Virus record (IMG/VR): IMGVR_UViG_3300045008_000200
Span: 19,214-83,213 of that record
Direction: 5' to 3' (one strand)
Source of the DNA: a virus
Length of the DNA stretch: 64,000 nt
The translations under genes and the position numbers were made by a program. The notes beneath the pieces are model-generated. The model saw nothing but the letters and a program-made list of their open reading frames with translations. It was not told the DNA's origin and did not search any database. This document shows, piece by piece, positions 41,374 through 48,837 of the stretch (the first letter of the stretch is position 1; every line of letters begins with the position of its first letter).

Positions 41374-41652
41374 GTGAGCACCGAGACGACGTGGTTGGAC
41401 ATTCAGTTTGATGTTGGTTTCCGACTTCGTGCCACCCGGTTTGGGGACGAGCACTGCACGTCTCGTTTTTCCATCACCACCCCAAGCGGTGTGTCCATAC
41501 CGGCGTCAAAGGTGCTGGCGAACGGACAGGTTATCCTTGACGCGGTGGAAGCTGATCCGGTGATGCCGGAAGCCGACATTCTGCGTCTGGTGCAATCCCC
41601 CAACGTCGTAATCGAAGCCCATTCCCGTGGCGATGTGGTGCTTCTAACATAG
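41374..41652 (+). CDS. Unidentified small protein, 92 residues
   Basis: GTG 41374 follows GGGGG by 5 bases, right after the membrane protein gene. Beta-rich, with SRFSITTPSGVSIPASKVLA; a small barrel is possible. Function unknown. Confidence 0.6.
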   Translation: MSTETTWLDIQFDVGFRLRATRFGDEHCTSRFSITTPSGVSIPASKVLANGQVILDAVEADPVMPEADILRLVQSPNVVIEAHSRGDVVLLT

Positions 41653-41666
41653 TGCAGGCGCTTGCA
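41653..41666. repeat. 14-bp dispersed palindrome (close variant)
   Basis: TGCAGGCGCTTGCA, in the gap directly after the stop of gene 41374-41652 and 25 bases ahead of the next start. Confidence 0.65.
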
Positions 41667-41690
41667 CGGATAGACGAAGGAGATTTTTGC

Positions 41691-41942
41691 ATGGCGAAGA
41701 CACCGGAAATCCGGGTGGACGCATCAAAGCTGGCGGAGTTGGTGCGGGAACGGGGTGCGCGTCCTTCGCCACCTTCCAACCCTTTTGTGGACGCCATCCG
41801 CCGTGGGAAGTCCGCGTTTGACGCCGGGGCCAAACCCGGAGATCAAGCATCCTGTCCCACTCACGAAGGCTCCAAGTTCGTTGCCTTCACCGGCAAGGGG
41901 CTGATCTGCGCCGTCTGTGCCAAGGAGCACGGTGTAAAATGA
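41691..41942 (+). CDS. Small protein with C-terminal Cys/His site, 83 residues
   Basis: ATG 41691 has AAGGAG 8 bases ahead; the earlier in-frame start lies inside the palindrome. C-terminal CPTHEG and CAVCAKEH could form a zinc ribbon. Function unknown. Confidence 0.65.
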   Translation: MAKTPEIRVDASKLAELVRERGARPSPPSNPFVDAIRRGKSAFDAGAKPGDQASCPTHEGSKFVAFTGKGLICAVCAKEHGVK

Positions 41943-42082
41943 CCCCACCCCTAAAATTTAGGGTGGTACGAGCACTCAAGCAGGCGATCTACCACGTCCT
42001 GCTCTTCCCCCTACTCGTCTTTTTCTGGATTCTGCGGTACATCGTCCTGCTCATTCCGTTCTGGATTCTCGAAGGGGTCTGA
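41939..42082 (+). CDS. Small membrane protein, 47 residues
   Basis: ATGA overlap with the preceding gene and TGATG overlap with the next. About 28 hydrophobic residues (HVLLFPLLVFFWILRYIVLL) form one or two membrane segments. Function unknown. Confidence 0.6.
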   Translation: MTPPLKFRVVRALKQAIYHVLLFPLLVFFWILRYIVLLIPFWILEGV

Positions 42083-42567
42083 TGCTGGCCTTCATCTGCA
42101 ACCGCTGTGGCTGGTGCTGCCTCAACATGCGCGCCGGATGCTACGTCACCAAGCCGACCATGCTCAGGATCATCGCGGCAGGACTGGCACAGGCGGGGGA
42201 TTTCTCCCCGACAATCATACCAAAGGCCATTTATCCCACTCCGTTCGGGCTTCATAGCAGTCCGGGCAAAGGTATTGTCCGTCTTCGCGGATCAAATCAC
42301 ACTCCGCAAATTCTTCATGGCAACCGTCGCAGTAATTGTGTCCGCGCCGGTGTCCGTGGGTTTCGGCGTAGCATGTGTCACATTGTTGTCGTCCGCAGTG
42401 ATGGCAGTGCTCTATACAATGCGTGCAGAAATGCCCCTTGCAGGTTGCGCACGTCCGCACGTCGGCACTCGATTCCAAGGCTTTCCCGCAGCTTGCGCAG
42501 ACTTCCGATTTTTTCATGTGCTCCGCACAAGGCTTGCATACACGCCCACCAGACGAGTCCACGGTGA
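42082..42567 (+). CDS. Possible YkgJ-like N-terminal fragment running into an opposing gene
   Basis: The start overlaps the preceding stop, and the first residues MLAFICNRCGWCCLNMRAGC recall the CxxCGxCC signature of YkgJ. After about residue 45 the frame lies opposite the Zn-finger gene on the minus strand and reads as low-quality sequence. It may be a truncated gene whose end was overwritten by the convergent gene. Only the first 130 bases are credible. Confidence 0.3.
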   Translation: MLAFICNRCGWCCLNMRAGCYVTKPTMLRIIAAGLAQAGDFSPTIIPKAIYPTPFGLHSSPGKGIVRLRGSNHTPQILHGNRRSNCVRAGVRGFRRSMCHIVVVRSDGSALYNACRNAPCRLRTSARRHSIPRLSRSLRRLPIFSCAPHKACIHAHQTSPR

Positions 42568-43060
42568 CGGTGTAGTGTTGGAAATGCGTCTGACCACAGT
42601 TGGCGCATTCCACCGTCTCTCCGTGAATGATTTTTTCGGTCTCATACACCTGCAAGTGACCTTCCGTCTCAAGGCGCTCTATCAGGTCCATTTTTCGCAC
42701 CGCAAATACGGTGGCCGGATCGTAGTGGTCGGGGGGCTTCAAGAAGAAAAGCGTCTCTTCCGGCTTCTCTTCCATTGTGGAGAGGATAAGCGCAATCGGA
42801 ATGGTCTCAAGATGTTCTTTTGGGGCAAGTGGTTTTGTGTCTTTGTGTTCAAACTGAATGCAGACGGGGGCGGAGTTCCCGTTCGACCAAACGCGGAACA
42901 TGGTGAGCGTGGTGAATGGAATTTCAATCACGGTCACGACACCATGAATTTTTTGCTTGGCTTCAAGCAGGTTCACCAGCGTACCCCGTTGACGTACCAC
43001 TCCGCAACGGTTTTCGCCGGGCCTTGTATTATTTGAACGTCGTGAACACTCATGGTTCAT
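42215..43060 (-). CDS. Multi-zinc-finger protein, 281 residues, N-terminus uncertain
   Basis: The C-terminal half holds many CxxC and CxxH pairs (CANCGQTHF, CASCGKAL, CHHCGRQQCDTC, CDGC, CPDC), typical of LIM/RING-like arrays for protein or nucleic-acid contact. The first 27 residues of this frame look like non-coding sequence. A second frame starting at ATG 43053 (MSVHDVQIIQGPAKTVAEWY) reads better and would join at the run of four C at 42984-42987 if one base were added, so a frameshift is likely. Last gene of the minus-strand operon from promoter 44185. Confidence 0.7.
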   Translation of the reverse strand: MNHECSRRSNNTRPGENRCGVVRQRGTLVNLLEAKQKIHGVVTVIEIPFTTLTMFRVWSNGNSAPVCIQFEHKDTKPLAPKEHLETIPIALILSTMEEKPEETLFFLKPPDHYDPATVFAVRKMDLIERLETEGHLQVYETEKIIHGETVECANCGQTHFQHYTVTVDSSGGRVCKPCAEHMKKSEVCASCGKALESSADVRTCATCKGHFCTHCIEHCHHCGRQQCDTCYAETHGHRRGHNYCDGCHEEFAECDLIREDGQYLCPDCYEARTEWDKWPLV

Positions 43061-43302
43061 CCCTCAGACGGCGTGGTGTCTCCCTTTTGGTCGCAGAGTT
43101 GCACCATTGTCAGCATGTAGTCCACCACGCTTGTCGCGCCGTTGTGTACTTGAAGGTTCGGACAAGCCAATACCGGCTTTTTCGGTGCTCCCTGGGGGAA
43201 GTAGAATACACGCCACTCGGCCCCTTGCCCATTGCGGGAACGGGCCTTGGCGCGAAGGTCTCCGTCCTTGTCACGGATTTCCACCATGATCGTGCGTTCC
43301 AT
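43057..43302 (-). CDS. Unidentified small protein, 81 residues
   Basis: Minus-strand operon, between the 148-residue protein and the zinc-finger gene. Basic and beta-rich (MVEIRDKDGDLRAKARSRNG). Function unknown. Confidence 0.7.
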   Translation of the reverse strand: MERTIMVEIRDKDGDLRAKARSRNGQGAEWRVFYFPQGAPKKPVLACPNLQVHNGATSVVDYMLTMVQLCDQKGDTTPSEG

Positions 43303-43303
43303 C

Positions 43304-43750
43304 TCAGATTTCCTTGCTCAAAGATTCCTCGTCAAATTCAATCGCGCATTCCCGGCAAAGATGCTTGCCGTGGCGATCTTCTAAGATTTCCGGTACTTGG
43401 ATTTGAATTTTGTTGCACTTTTCGCACGCCACCTCCTTCATGGAAGAGCGCGTGATTTTTTCGTCCCCTTCCTCATCGCAGTATTGTACTTCCACCCACG
43501 CCGCGAGGAAGAGGGTGTGCAGGTGTTCAATAAAATGAGCGCGCCGAGCGTTCCCCTTGTCGGATTCGGGCCACCCCTCTTTGCTTCCGTCCGGGCCGAC
43601 AAAGACGGTGTAGTATCCGTTGATGGTGCCTCGAAGCACATCGGACACCATTTGCGATGGGAAGAGCCGCTTGGCCGTCTTGTGGACTTCCTTGATTGTT
43701 GCTTTGTCCCACGTCGTCACGATGATGGCGTGGTGTCGCGTATAGCCCAT
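43304..43750 (-). CDS. Unidentified protein with C-terminal zinc ribbon, 148 residues
   Basis: ATG 43750 follows GAAGGAG on the minus strand and overlaps the stop of the upstream gene (TAATG). N-terminus MGYTRHHAIIVTTWDKATIK; C-terminus with CEKC and CREC about 27 residues apart. Upstream in-frame ATGs are rejected because they lie in the previous gene. Function unknown. Confidence 0.75.
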   Translation of the reverse strand: MGYTRHHAIIVTTWDKATIKEVHKTAKRLFPSQMVSDVLRGTINGYYTVFVGPDGSKEGWPESDKGNARRAHFIEHLHTLFLAAWVEVQYCDEEGDEKITRSSMKEVACEKCNKIQIQVPEILEDRHGKHLCRECAIEFDEESLSKEI

Positions 43751-44127
43751 TAGTTGTTCTCCTTCCCGATGGGGAGTAAGTCTTCCAGCCGGATCAGTAC
43801 CGGCTTCCGCTCGATCCCTTGCACGGCCAATTCGTCCACCGGGCAGGCATCCGTGGGCTGAATCACCACGGGCAGGCGGGAGTGGAGACTGAGATGGGCT
43901 TGGAGTACGGTGAGCAGGGCGGGGTAGGACGAATCGCGGACGTGAGACCAATCCCACTCTACCTGATTCGCAAACGCCTCATCCTGCATTCCAAACCCAT
44001 CGCAGAGCAGCCAGAGTCGCTTCCACTCTTCGGTTGAAAGGGCGGTGTTTCGCATCACGGAGAGCGCCTTGTGTCGAATGGACGCCCAACCCAGCTTCAC
44101 CACTTGGAGTGTCTTGGCATCGTGCAT
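43750..44127 (-). CDS. Unidentified protein, 125 residues, first of the minus-strand operon
   Basis: ATG 44127 is preceded on the minus strand by AAGAAGGGGACCGACA, the same leader as gene 23861 on the plus strand. Contains LSTEEWKRLWLLCDGFG. Driven by the regulated promoter 44157-44185. No family is recognised. Confidence 0.78.
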   Translation of the reverse strand: MHDAKTLQVVKLGWASIRHKALSVMRNTALSTEEWKRLWLLCDGFGMQDEAFANQVEWDWSHVRDSSYPALLTVLQAHLSLHSRLPVVIQPTDACPVDELAVQGIERKPVLIRLEDLLPIGKENN

Positions 44128-44156
44128 TGTCGGTCCCCTTCTTAGTGTCTGAGGGC

Positions 44157-44185
44157 AACGTAACACGTCTTTTCCGGCTTGTCAA
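44157..44185 (-). promoter_or_regulatory. Regulated minus-strand promoter (TTGACA-17-TACGTT)
   Basis: On the minus strand: TTGACA (44185-44180), spacer AGCCGGAAAAGACGTGT, TACGTT (44162-44157). It is the left half of a divergent pair around the palindrome at 44193, with a 7-base gap. Confidence 0.8.
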
Positions 44186-44192
44186 GAAAAAA

Positions 44193-44206
44193 TGCAATCG
44201 CTTGCA
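44193..44206. repeat. 14-bp dispersed palindrome between divergent promoters
   Basis: TGCAATCGCTTGCA, the exact reverse complement of the consensus, 7 bases from the minus -35 box and 8 from the plus -35 box. Confidence 0.8.
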
Positions 44207-44214
44207 CTTTTTTC

Positions 44215-44243
44215 TTGACAAGTCGTTTTAGAAGTGTTACGTT
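44215..44243 (+). promoter_or_regulatory. Regulated promoter (TTGACA-17-TACGTT)
   Basis: TTGACA 44215-44220, spacer AGTCGTTTTAGAAGTGT, TACGTT 44238-44243. Right half of the second divergent pair. Confidence 0.8.
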
Positions 44244-44285
44244 GTAATCATGGCGGCAAGAAGCCGCAAGGAAAGGACACGGACC

Positions 44286-44564
44286 ATGATCGGCACGGCT
44301 TTGGTAGCTCCCCGTTTCTGGCTTTGCGAGAAGACGGAAGGGGAGGAAAAGGGCTCGTGGTATCGGAAGGTGTTGCAGAGACGCCCGGACGGGTCGCTTC
44401 TGCACATCGGCACCGTTGGTTTTTGGCGGGGCCTTTTCCTGGTGAGGGTATCGAAAAAGCGGCTAGCGCACTCTCCGCTGGTTGCAAATACACTTCCCAG
44501 CCAGGAAGACACCTTTTGGGGCGCTCTCAGTCACGTTGTAAAGGATTTCGCGCTTCTAGGCTGA
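44286..44564 (+). CDS. Unidentified small protein, 92 residues
   Basis: ATG 44286 is preferred; ATG 44250 lies at the expected transcription start of promoter 44215. AAAGGA is about 11 bases ahead. Contains RFWLCEKTEGEEKGSWYRKV and GFWRGLFLVRV. No family is recognised. Confidence 0.6.
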   Translation: MIGTALVAPRFWLCEKTEGEEKGSWYRKVLQRRPDGSLLHIGTVGFWRGLFLVRVSKKRLAHSPLVANTLPSQEDTFWGALSHVVKDFALLG

Positions 44565-44572
44565 TTTTCGTC

Positions 44573-44601
44573 TTGACAATCCGAAAGAGGCGTGTTAGCT
44601 T
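44573..44601 (+). promoter_or_regulatory. Regulated promoter (TTGACA-17-TAGCTT)
   Basis: TTGACA 44573-44578, spacer ATCCGAAAGAGGCGTGT, TAGCTT 44596-44601. No palindrome lies upstream. The leader GAGAAGGGGACTGACA precedes the next start. Confidence 0.78.
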
Positions 44602-44620
44602 CTTGAGAAGGGGACTGACA

Positions 44621-44944
44621 ATGCCGAGACACTTCAACTCCATTCCCGATGAAGAGGACGTGGAAGCCTACCGCGACGTGGCGGAGCAGATCGTCTCTCT
44701 TTTTACCGGCAAGACCAACAACATCGGGCTTCACGAACCGGCCTTTGCGCAGGCGCTTGTCAACGCGATGCACCGGCAGCACCGGACACTCCAAGCCAAC
44801 GTCATTCGTGTCTTGCAGCACTTTCTTGTGGAATACGGCAAGCGTGACGGTATGCAGTGGGTGGATTTGCGGAACAAGGCGGCGGTGGAGCTTTGCCAGA
44901 AGGTGACGCCGCTTCTCATCGACAGCTACGTGCCCACGATTTAG
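44621..44944 (+). CDS. Unidentified protein, 107 residues
   Basis: ATG 44621 follows the shared leader GAGAAGGGGACTGACA. All-helical (DEEDVEAYRDVAEQIVSLF, LQANVIRVLQHFLVEYGKR). No family is recognised. Confidence 0.75.
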   Translation: MPRHFNSIPDEEDVEAYRDVAEQIVSLFTGKTNNIGLHEPAFAQALVNAMHRQHRTLQANVIRVLQHFLVEYGKRDGMQWVDLRNKAAVELCQKVTPLLIDSYVPTI

Positions 44945-44953
44945 GGGTGAGCC

Positions 44954-45151
44954 ATGATCGGCAAAGACTTTGCTCCGATTCTGCGTGAGCGTGTCCGGCG
45001 AGACAAAAGCCGCCTCTGGCGTGCCCGGCGGTGGTTTGGTTTTTCCGACTACTCATCGTGGGGGTACGTGATCGGAGAACTGATCGGGGGGATTCTTTTT
45101 CTCTCGTGCCTTTTCGTCTTCCCGGCGCTCTTCATGGCGCTGGGGGCTTGA
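44954..45151 (+). CDS. Small membrane protein, 65 residues
   Basis: A basic N-terminus (ILRERVRRDKSRLWRARRW) is followed by one membrane helix (GELIGGILFLSCLFVFPALF). AGGGGTGAG lies before the start. Function unknown. Confidence 0.65.
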   Translation: MIGKDFAPILRERVRRDKSRLWRARRWFGFSDYSSWGYVIGELIGGILFLSCLFVFPALFMALGA

Positions 45152-45153
45152 CA

Positions 45154-45615
45154 ATGAACATGCAAGTAGAGACGGCCAAGCGGAAAAGTTCCGTTGGTGA
45201 GCGGCGTTTTGCCAGAGAAAGGGCGTGGGCGCTTTATGCTCCGGTCGTCTTGTCTGATAGGCAGTGGCCGTGCGCCGATTGGATCAAAGAAGCACTGCCC
45301 TTGGCCCGGATGCTTCATCTTGGGGAGCACTATGCGAAAAGCAATGACCCCGTGGCCTTGGCGTCTGAACTTGATGTGCTTGCCCATTTGCAGAGCGCGT
45401 GCATGGAAGCCCCGATGCCTTCGGAGTACGTCCACATCTTCCTGCACCTTGGGGCGAAGATGATGGAGCAGTGGCAGGGAGCGACGAATGCATGGGATGT
45501 TACGGCGGCTCCACGGGAACTTTCGAGATACGAACGGTTGTGCCTTCTTGAGCTTCAAGGCAACATTTACCGGAAGCAAATGAACGCTCTGGATACTCCG
45601 GGGAAGAAGTTATGA
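45154..45615 (+). CDS. Unidentified helical protein, 153 residues
   Basis: ATG 45154 follows TGGGGG. Helical, with basic N-terminus (TAKRKSSVGERRFARERAW) and DWIKEALPLARMLHLGEHYA. Ends in an ATGA overlap. Function unknown. Confidence 0.72.
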   Translation: MNMQVETAKRKSSVGERRFARERAWALYAPVVLSDRQWPCADWIKEALPLARMLHLGEHYAKSNDPVALASELDVLAHLQSACMEAPMPSEYVHIFLHLGAKMMEQWQGATNAWDVTAAPRELSRYERLCLLELQGNIYRKQMNALDTPGKKL

Positions 45616-45719
45616 AACGAGGGTCTTGCCCCACCCCTTCTTATGCAGAAGGTGAAGCAAAACGTAATCCGCTTCGTTGTGGAAGTGGCCTTTTTCACAA
45701 CAGCACGGAGGTAGCATGA
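45612..45719 (+). CDS. Very small protein, 35 residues
   Basis: ATGA overlaps at both ends link it to its neighbours; GGGGAAGAAG lies ahead. MKRGSCPTPSYAEGEAKRN; no domain. Supported by overlap pattern only. Confidence 0.45.
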   Translation: MKRGSCPTPSYAEGEAKRNPLRCGSGLFHNSTEVA

Positions 45720-45940
45720 GTCCCAAGGAATTTTCGACAGAGCGGACGCCCCTTGTTCGGTTACAGGCGGCGAAGGAACTTCTCAAAGCAGTGAAGGTGC
45801 ATGGCGTTCCAGCCGTGACCGACAAGGTTTCCGATTTTTGGGAGTCCTTGGAGTCGGCGGTGAACGCGGGCCTTGAGTTGCACCAGGCCCTTTCCGCCAT
45901 TGAATACCGGGCTAAGATGGCCAAAGCGGGGCGGGCGTGA
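45716..45940 (+). CDS. Unidentified helical protein, 74 residues
   Basis: GGAGG precedes ATG 45716. LVRLQAAKELLKAVKVHGVP and DFWESLESAVNAGLELHQAL are amphipathic helices. Function unknown. Confidence 0.65.
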   Translation: MSPKEFSTERTPLVRLQAAKELLKAVKVHGVPAVTDKVSDFWESLESAVNAGLELHQALSAIEYRAKMAKAGRA

Positions 45941-45942
45941 GC

Positions 45943-46698
45943 ATGAACGAAGAGAAGTTGGATGGTAGCACGGAGCAGACGGTGGGACAGAAGGACCGCC
46001 AAGTGCGGGTGATGTGGGACGACGGGAATCCGCCGATGGCGAAGGCGGTATGTGATGTTGACGGCACTAACTTGCGCTACCGTGTGGTGTACGACTCCAA
46101 GACGGGGTACGAAGAATGGTACGAAGTGGAGCGGCTTCCGTCTGAAGTCTGCCCGTACTGCCACGGTCGCGGCACCACCGGCACGCTGATACAGCCACGG
46201 AAGAAGGGTCTTGCCATTGTCGGAAAGATCGAGGCGGGGCGTGCCGATCTGATCCGCAGGACGGTTGTGTGCAAGTGCCTTGGCAAGATTGGAAAACGGG
46301 TGCCGAAACCGCTTGTGGTTCCGCCGCGCGCGAAGTTTGATCCGATGGTGGCGTGGGTGATTGCCGTGCGCCAGTTGGATCAGGCCGTATCTCACTTCAA
46401 CACGTCTTGTGCCGTTTCGCAGGGTGAAGTGCCTCTGAGCATCGCGGAGCATGGACCCTTCTCCACGGCTCCGACCTGCTATGTGCTTGAAACGGAAGGC
46501 GGAAAGCCGCTCACCGAGTTTCCTGACAAGGACCGGGTGTTGGCCGTGGAGCAGGCGGTGAAGCTCGCCAATGACATGCGGGCGATAGTGCCGCCGGAGC
46601 AGCGGACGAGTGAGAACTTCACAAAAATGGCCGTGGCGATTCAAATGGCGGAAGCGCGGATGCGGTCCGTCAAGCCGCCGGAGACGCCGCCGGGATGA
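45943..46698 (+). CDS. Protein with CxxCxGxG zinc motif, 251 residues
   Basis: ATG 45943; GTG 45937 overlapping the previous stop is an alternative. CPYCHGRG near 77 and a later CKC resemble one half of a DnaJ-type zinc finger, as in protein 27245. The C-terminal part is helical (RVLAVEQAVKLANDMRAIVP). It ends in an ATGA overlap with the RNase H gene. Function unknown. Confidence 0.7.
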   Translation: MNEEKLDGSTEQTVGQKDRQVRVMWDDGNPPMAKAVCDVDGTNLRYRVVYDSKTGYEEWYEVERLPSEVCPYCHGRGTTGTLIQPRKKGLAIVGKIEAGRADLIRRTVVCKCLGKIGKRVPKPLVVPPRAKFDPMVAWVIAVRQLDQAVSHFNTSCAVSQGEVPLSIAEHGPFSTAPTCYVLETEGGKPLTEFPDKDRVLAVEQAVKLANDMRAIVPPEQRTSENFTKMAVAIQMAEARMRSVKPPETPPG

Positions 46699-47297
46699 CA
46701 CTTCCCGTCTTCATTTACACGGATGGCTCCTGCTACCCGAATCCGAATGGAGAGGGCGGATGGGCCTTCGTATTGAATTGCGGGTCTTGGTGGATGGCGG
46801 AGACCGGGTATCTTCCAAGAACGACGAACAACATAGCGGAGTTGGAAGCGGCGGTTCAGGCGTTGCTGGTTTTAGACGCCGATTTGCTGCGTAAACAGGG
46901 GCAAAGCGTCATTCTCACCACCGATTCGGCCTACCTCAAGAACGGAATCACGGATTGGGTGTGGGGCTGGCAGCGTCGGAGATGGCGGACGCGCACTGGT
47001 GCACCGGTGGCGAACGTGAACCTATGGAAGCGGTTGATGGCAGTTTTGGACGACCTGAAAGGTGTGTTCGTGCAATTCAAGCACGTACCGGGCCACCGCG
47101 GTCATACGGAGAATGAAGCAGCCGACTTCTTTGCGAAAACGGCGAGAACTAATCGGTGCGGTCTGAGCTTGCGTGAGGCGCGGTCTCTTGCTGAGCTTTA
47201 CGCATGGAGTGGGTTGACACCAAAAGGAGAACATCATGGGTTCCGAAGAAGGGATGGACTCCAAGGAGCACGCGAAAGCTGTTGCCCGCGCCCGTAG
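46695..47297 (+). CDS. rnhA: Ribonuclease HI
   Basis: 200 residues. The catalytic set is present: D10 in YTDGSC, E49 in NNIAELEA, D in TTDSAYL near 77, and a final D in GHTENEAADFFA near 144, with the His of VPGHRGH. It removes RNA primers and R-loops during phage replication. About 40 residues beyond the domain overlap the next gene by 62 bases, so the tail may have no function. Confidence 0.92.
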   Translation: MTLPVFIYTDGSCYPNPNGEGGWAFVLNCGSWWMAETGYLPRTTNNIAELEAAVQALLVLDADLLRKQGQSVILTTDSAYLKNGITDWVWGWQRRRWRTRTGAPVANVNLWKRLMAVLDDLKGVFVQFKHVPGHRGHTENEAADFFAKTARTNRCGLSLREARSLAELYAWSGLTPKGEHHGFRRRDGLQGARESCCPRP

Positions 47298-47706
47298 ATA
47301 CTTCCGCGGTTTTACCCACGGGGCGGGCATGGGGCCGGTGGATGATGATTCGTCGCCGGAGTACACGCAGGGGTGGCGTGATGGAAGAGCAGCCAAACAC
47401 CGGGCCGTCAACCGGTTCCGTGCGCGTCTCGGTCTTCCACCGGAAGTGATTGTGCGTCCGACCAAGGTGAAGCCGCCAAAGCGTGTGTTTGAGGGGTGGG
47501 TACGGTTGGACAGTCTTTCCGTGGGTGATACCTTTGAACCGGCGCGGAATCGGGGGCTAGGTGCGGGGCTCGTCGGACGGGTGCTGGAAAAACAGCCGAA
47601 GGACATGCACCCGAAGCTCCGCCCGTGGGCAATCAGGGTGCAGTTTGAAGGTTGCGATAGTCCGACCACGCTGGGGCTTTCCACACGAGTTTTACGGAAA
47701 CCATGA
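47236..47706 (+). CDS. Unidentified basic protein, 156 residues
   Basis: AAAAGGAG lies 7 bases before ATG 47236, inside the RNase H gene. GWRDGRAAKHRAVNRFRARL is strongly basic; the C-terminal half is beta-rich (GWVRLDSLSVGDTFEPARN), perhaps a small barrel. The stop overlaps the nuclease-like gene by 4 bases. Confidence 0.72.
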   Translation: MGSEEGMDSKEHAKAVARARRYFRGFTHGAGMGPVDDDSSPEYTQGWRDGRAAKHRAVNRFRARLGLPPEVIVRPTKVKPPKRVFEGWVRLDSLSVGDTFEPARNRGLGAGLVGRVLEKQPKDMHPKLRPWAIRVQFEGCDSPTTLGLSTRVLRKP

Positions 47707-48383
47707 TGGGGCGGTATCAGGACTTAGATCAATTCACCCTCTTTCCGATGGATGAAGCCAAAGTGCGTCGGGAAGGCATTTATCGCGTGCTCTCCGGTGA
47801 AGCAGCGGAGCGGGCGGCGCTCAAGATCATTCAAAAGCAGATAGACCCGAACGCCAAACGTCACCGGCAGGCTCACGGAGCTTTGGTGCCGGACCTGACT
47901 TTCTCCTTCATGGGGTACCCGGTGTGGGGGGAAGTGAAGAGCGTCAATATGCCTCACGGTGACGTGCTTCTTCGTATGGATCAGCACCACAACTTCGGGT
48001 TAGTGGAGCGGGATCACCAGGATGCAAACGTGGCCTACTGTTTCCTGCTTCATCCGCCGGATGTGCAAACGATTGCACCGGCTGACTTGGTGGGTTGGTT
48101 TTTGGCGCATGGACGGTTGCGCTTGCTTTCTCTGAATGAGGTGGATTGGCGCTTGCATCGGACGGGTGCGAGGGCGTACATACAGAAGAGCATGGTAGAA
48201 GCCCATGAACGCTACCGGCGGAAGCACAACATTCCAAAGGGTAGGCGGCGTGGGTGGGCGGCGTATCTCTGGTGGCGTGTGAAAGGAAGCCGGTTCTTTG
48301 AGGGGTGGGAAGGAACGGAGTACACTTTTGCCGAGGTTGAATTGCAAGGACGGGCGACGCAGGAAGCGCAAACCCAAGGGTAA
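47703..48383 (+). CDS. Putative PD-(D/E)XK-fold nuclease
   Basis: 226 residues. LVPDLTFSFMGYPVWGEVKS near 61-80 gives the PD...ExK core of the PD-(D/E)XK fold, with an upstream helix (RAALKIIQKQID) as in VRR or related nucleases. The C-terminal part is basic and Trp-rich. Possible roles are Holliday junction or damaged-DNA cleavage, or degradation of host DNA. Its neighbours are RNase H and methyltransferases. Confidence 0.6.
   Translation: MMGRYQDLDQFTLFPMDEAKVRREGIYRVLSGEAAERAALKIIQKQIDPNAKRHRQAHGALVPDLTFSFMGYPVWGEVKSVNMPHGDVLLRMDQHHNFGLVERDHQDANVAYCFLLHPPDVQTIAPADLVGWFLAHGRLRLLSLNEVDWRLHRTGARAYIQKSMVEAHERYRRKHNIPKGRRRGWAAYLWWRVKGSRFFEGWEGTEYTFAEVELQGRATQEAQTQG
48064..48077. repeat. 14-bp dispersed palindrome (close variant)
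   Basis: TGCAAACGATTGCA inside the PD-(D/E)XK-like gene. Confidence 0.65.
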
Positions 48384-48384
48384 T

Positions 48385-48837
48385 TTGGGCCGTTGGACCA
48401 ACAAACGGGCGGATGGCACGTACATGACTCGCGGGGGAAAGCGCAAGGCCGGGTGGTCCTACTGGCGAATGCAGACCTGTCCCCACTGCGGACGGAAGTA
48501 CCGATACTTCCGTATGGGCATGGCTCGTGAATCCGTGTATGAAAGCCTTTTGTCCGAGCAGCGTGCGGGGAAAAGAAACCATGTAACCTTGCGGACCTAT
48601 CTTGGAAAAATGCACGAAATCAAATTGCGAGCGTGGGAAGCTCATGTTACCTTTTGTGAGATGAATCAGAAGTATCTTCGCGGTGAAATTACCGACATGG
48701 AGATGGAACAGATATTTAGAGATGCCTACTCGCGTGGGGAACTGCCGGGAGAGTTTATCAAAGGGAGAGGAGGAAGGACGGCATGGCTAGAGGAACAGAA
48801 GAAACGCAAAAGGGCGGCGAACGACGTATCATTTTGA
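48385..48837 (+). CDS. Unidentified protein with CPHC site, 150 residues
   Basis: TTG 48385 is chosen: AAGGG lies 5 bases ahead, directly after the previous stop. Longer in-frame readings overlap the nuclease gene. TCPHCGRKYRYFRMG near 36-48, otherwise charged helices (EITDMEMEQIFRDAYSRGEL). Function unknown. Confidence 0.62.
   Translation: MGRWTNKRADGTYMTRGGKRKAGWSYWRMQTCPHCGRKYRYFRMGMARESVYESLLSEQRAGKRNHVTLRTYLGKMHEIKLRAWEAHVTFCEMNQKYLRGEITDMEMEQIFRDAYSRGELPGEFIKGRGGRTAWLEEQKKRKRAANDVSF

Noticed and set aside
44234-44620. Extension of gene 44621 upstream to 44234
   Set aside because: The promoter and leader at 44573-44620 lie inside this extension, so translation must start at 44621.
45146-45151. 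TTGACA at the end of gene 44954 as another regulated promoter
   Set aside because: No TAnnTT or GTGT follows at 17 bases, and the next gene starts two bases later.
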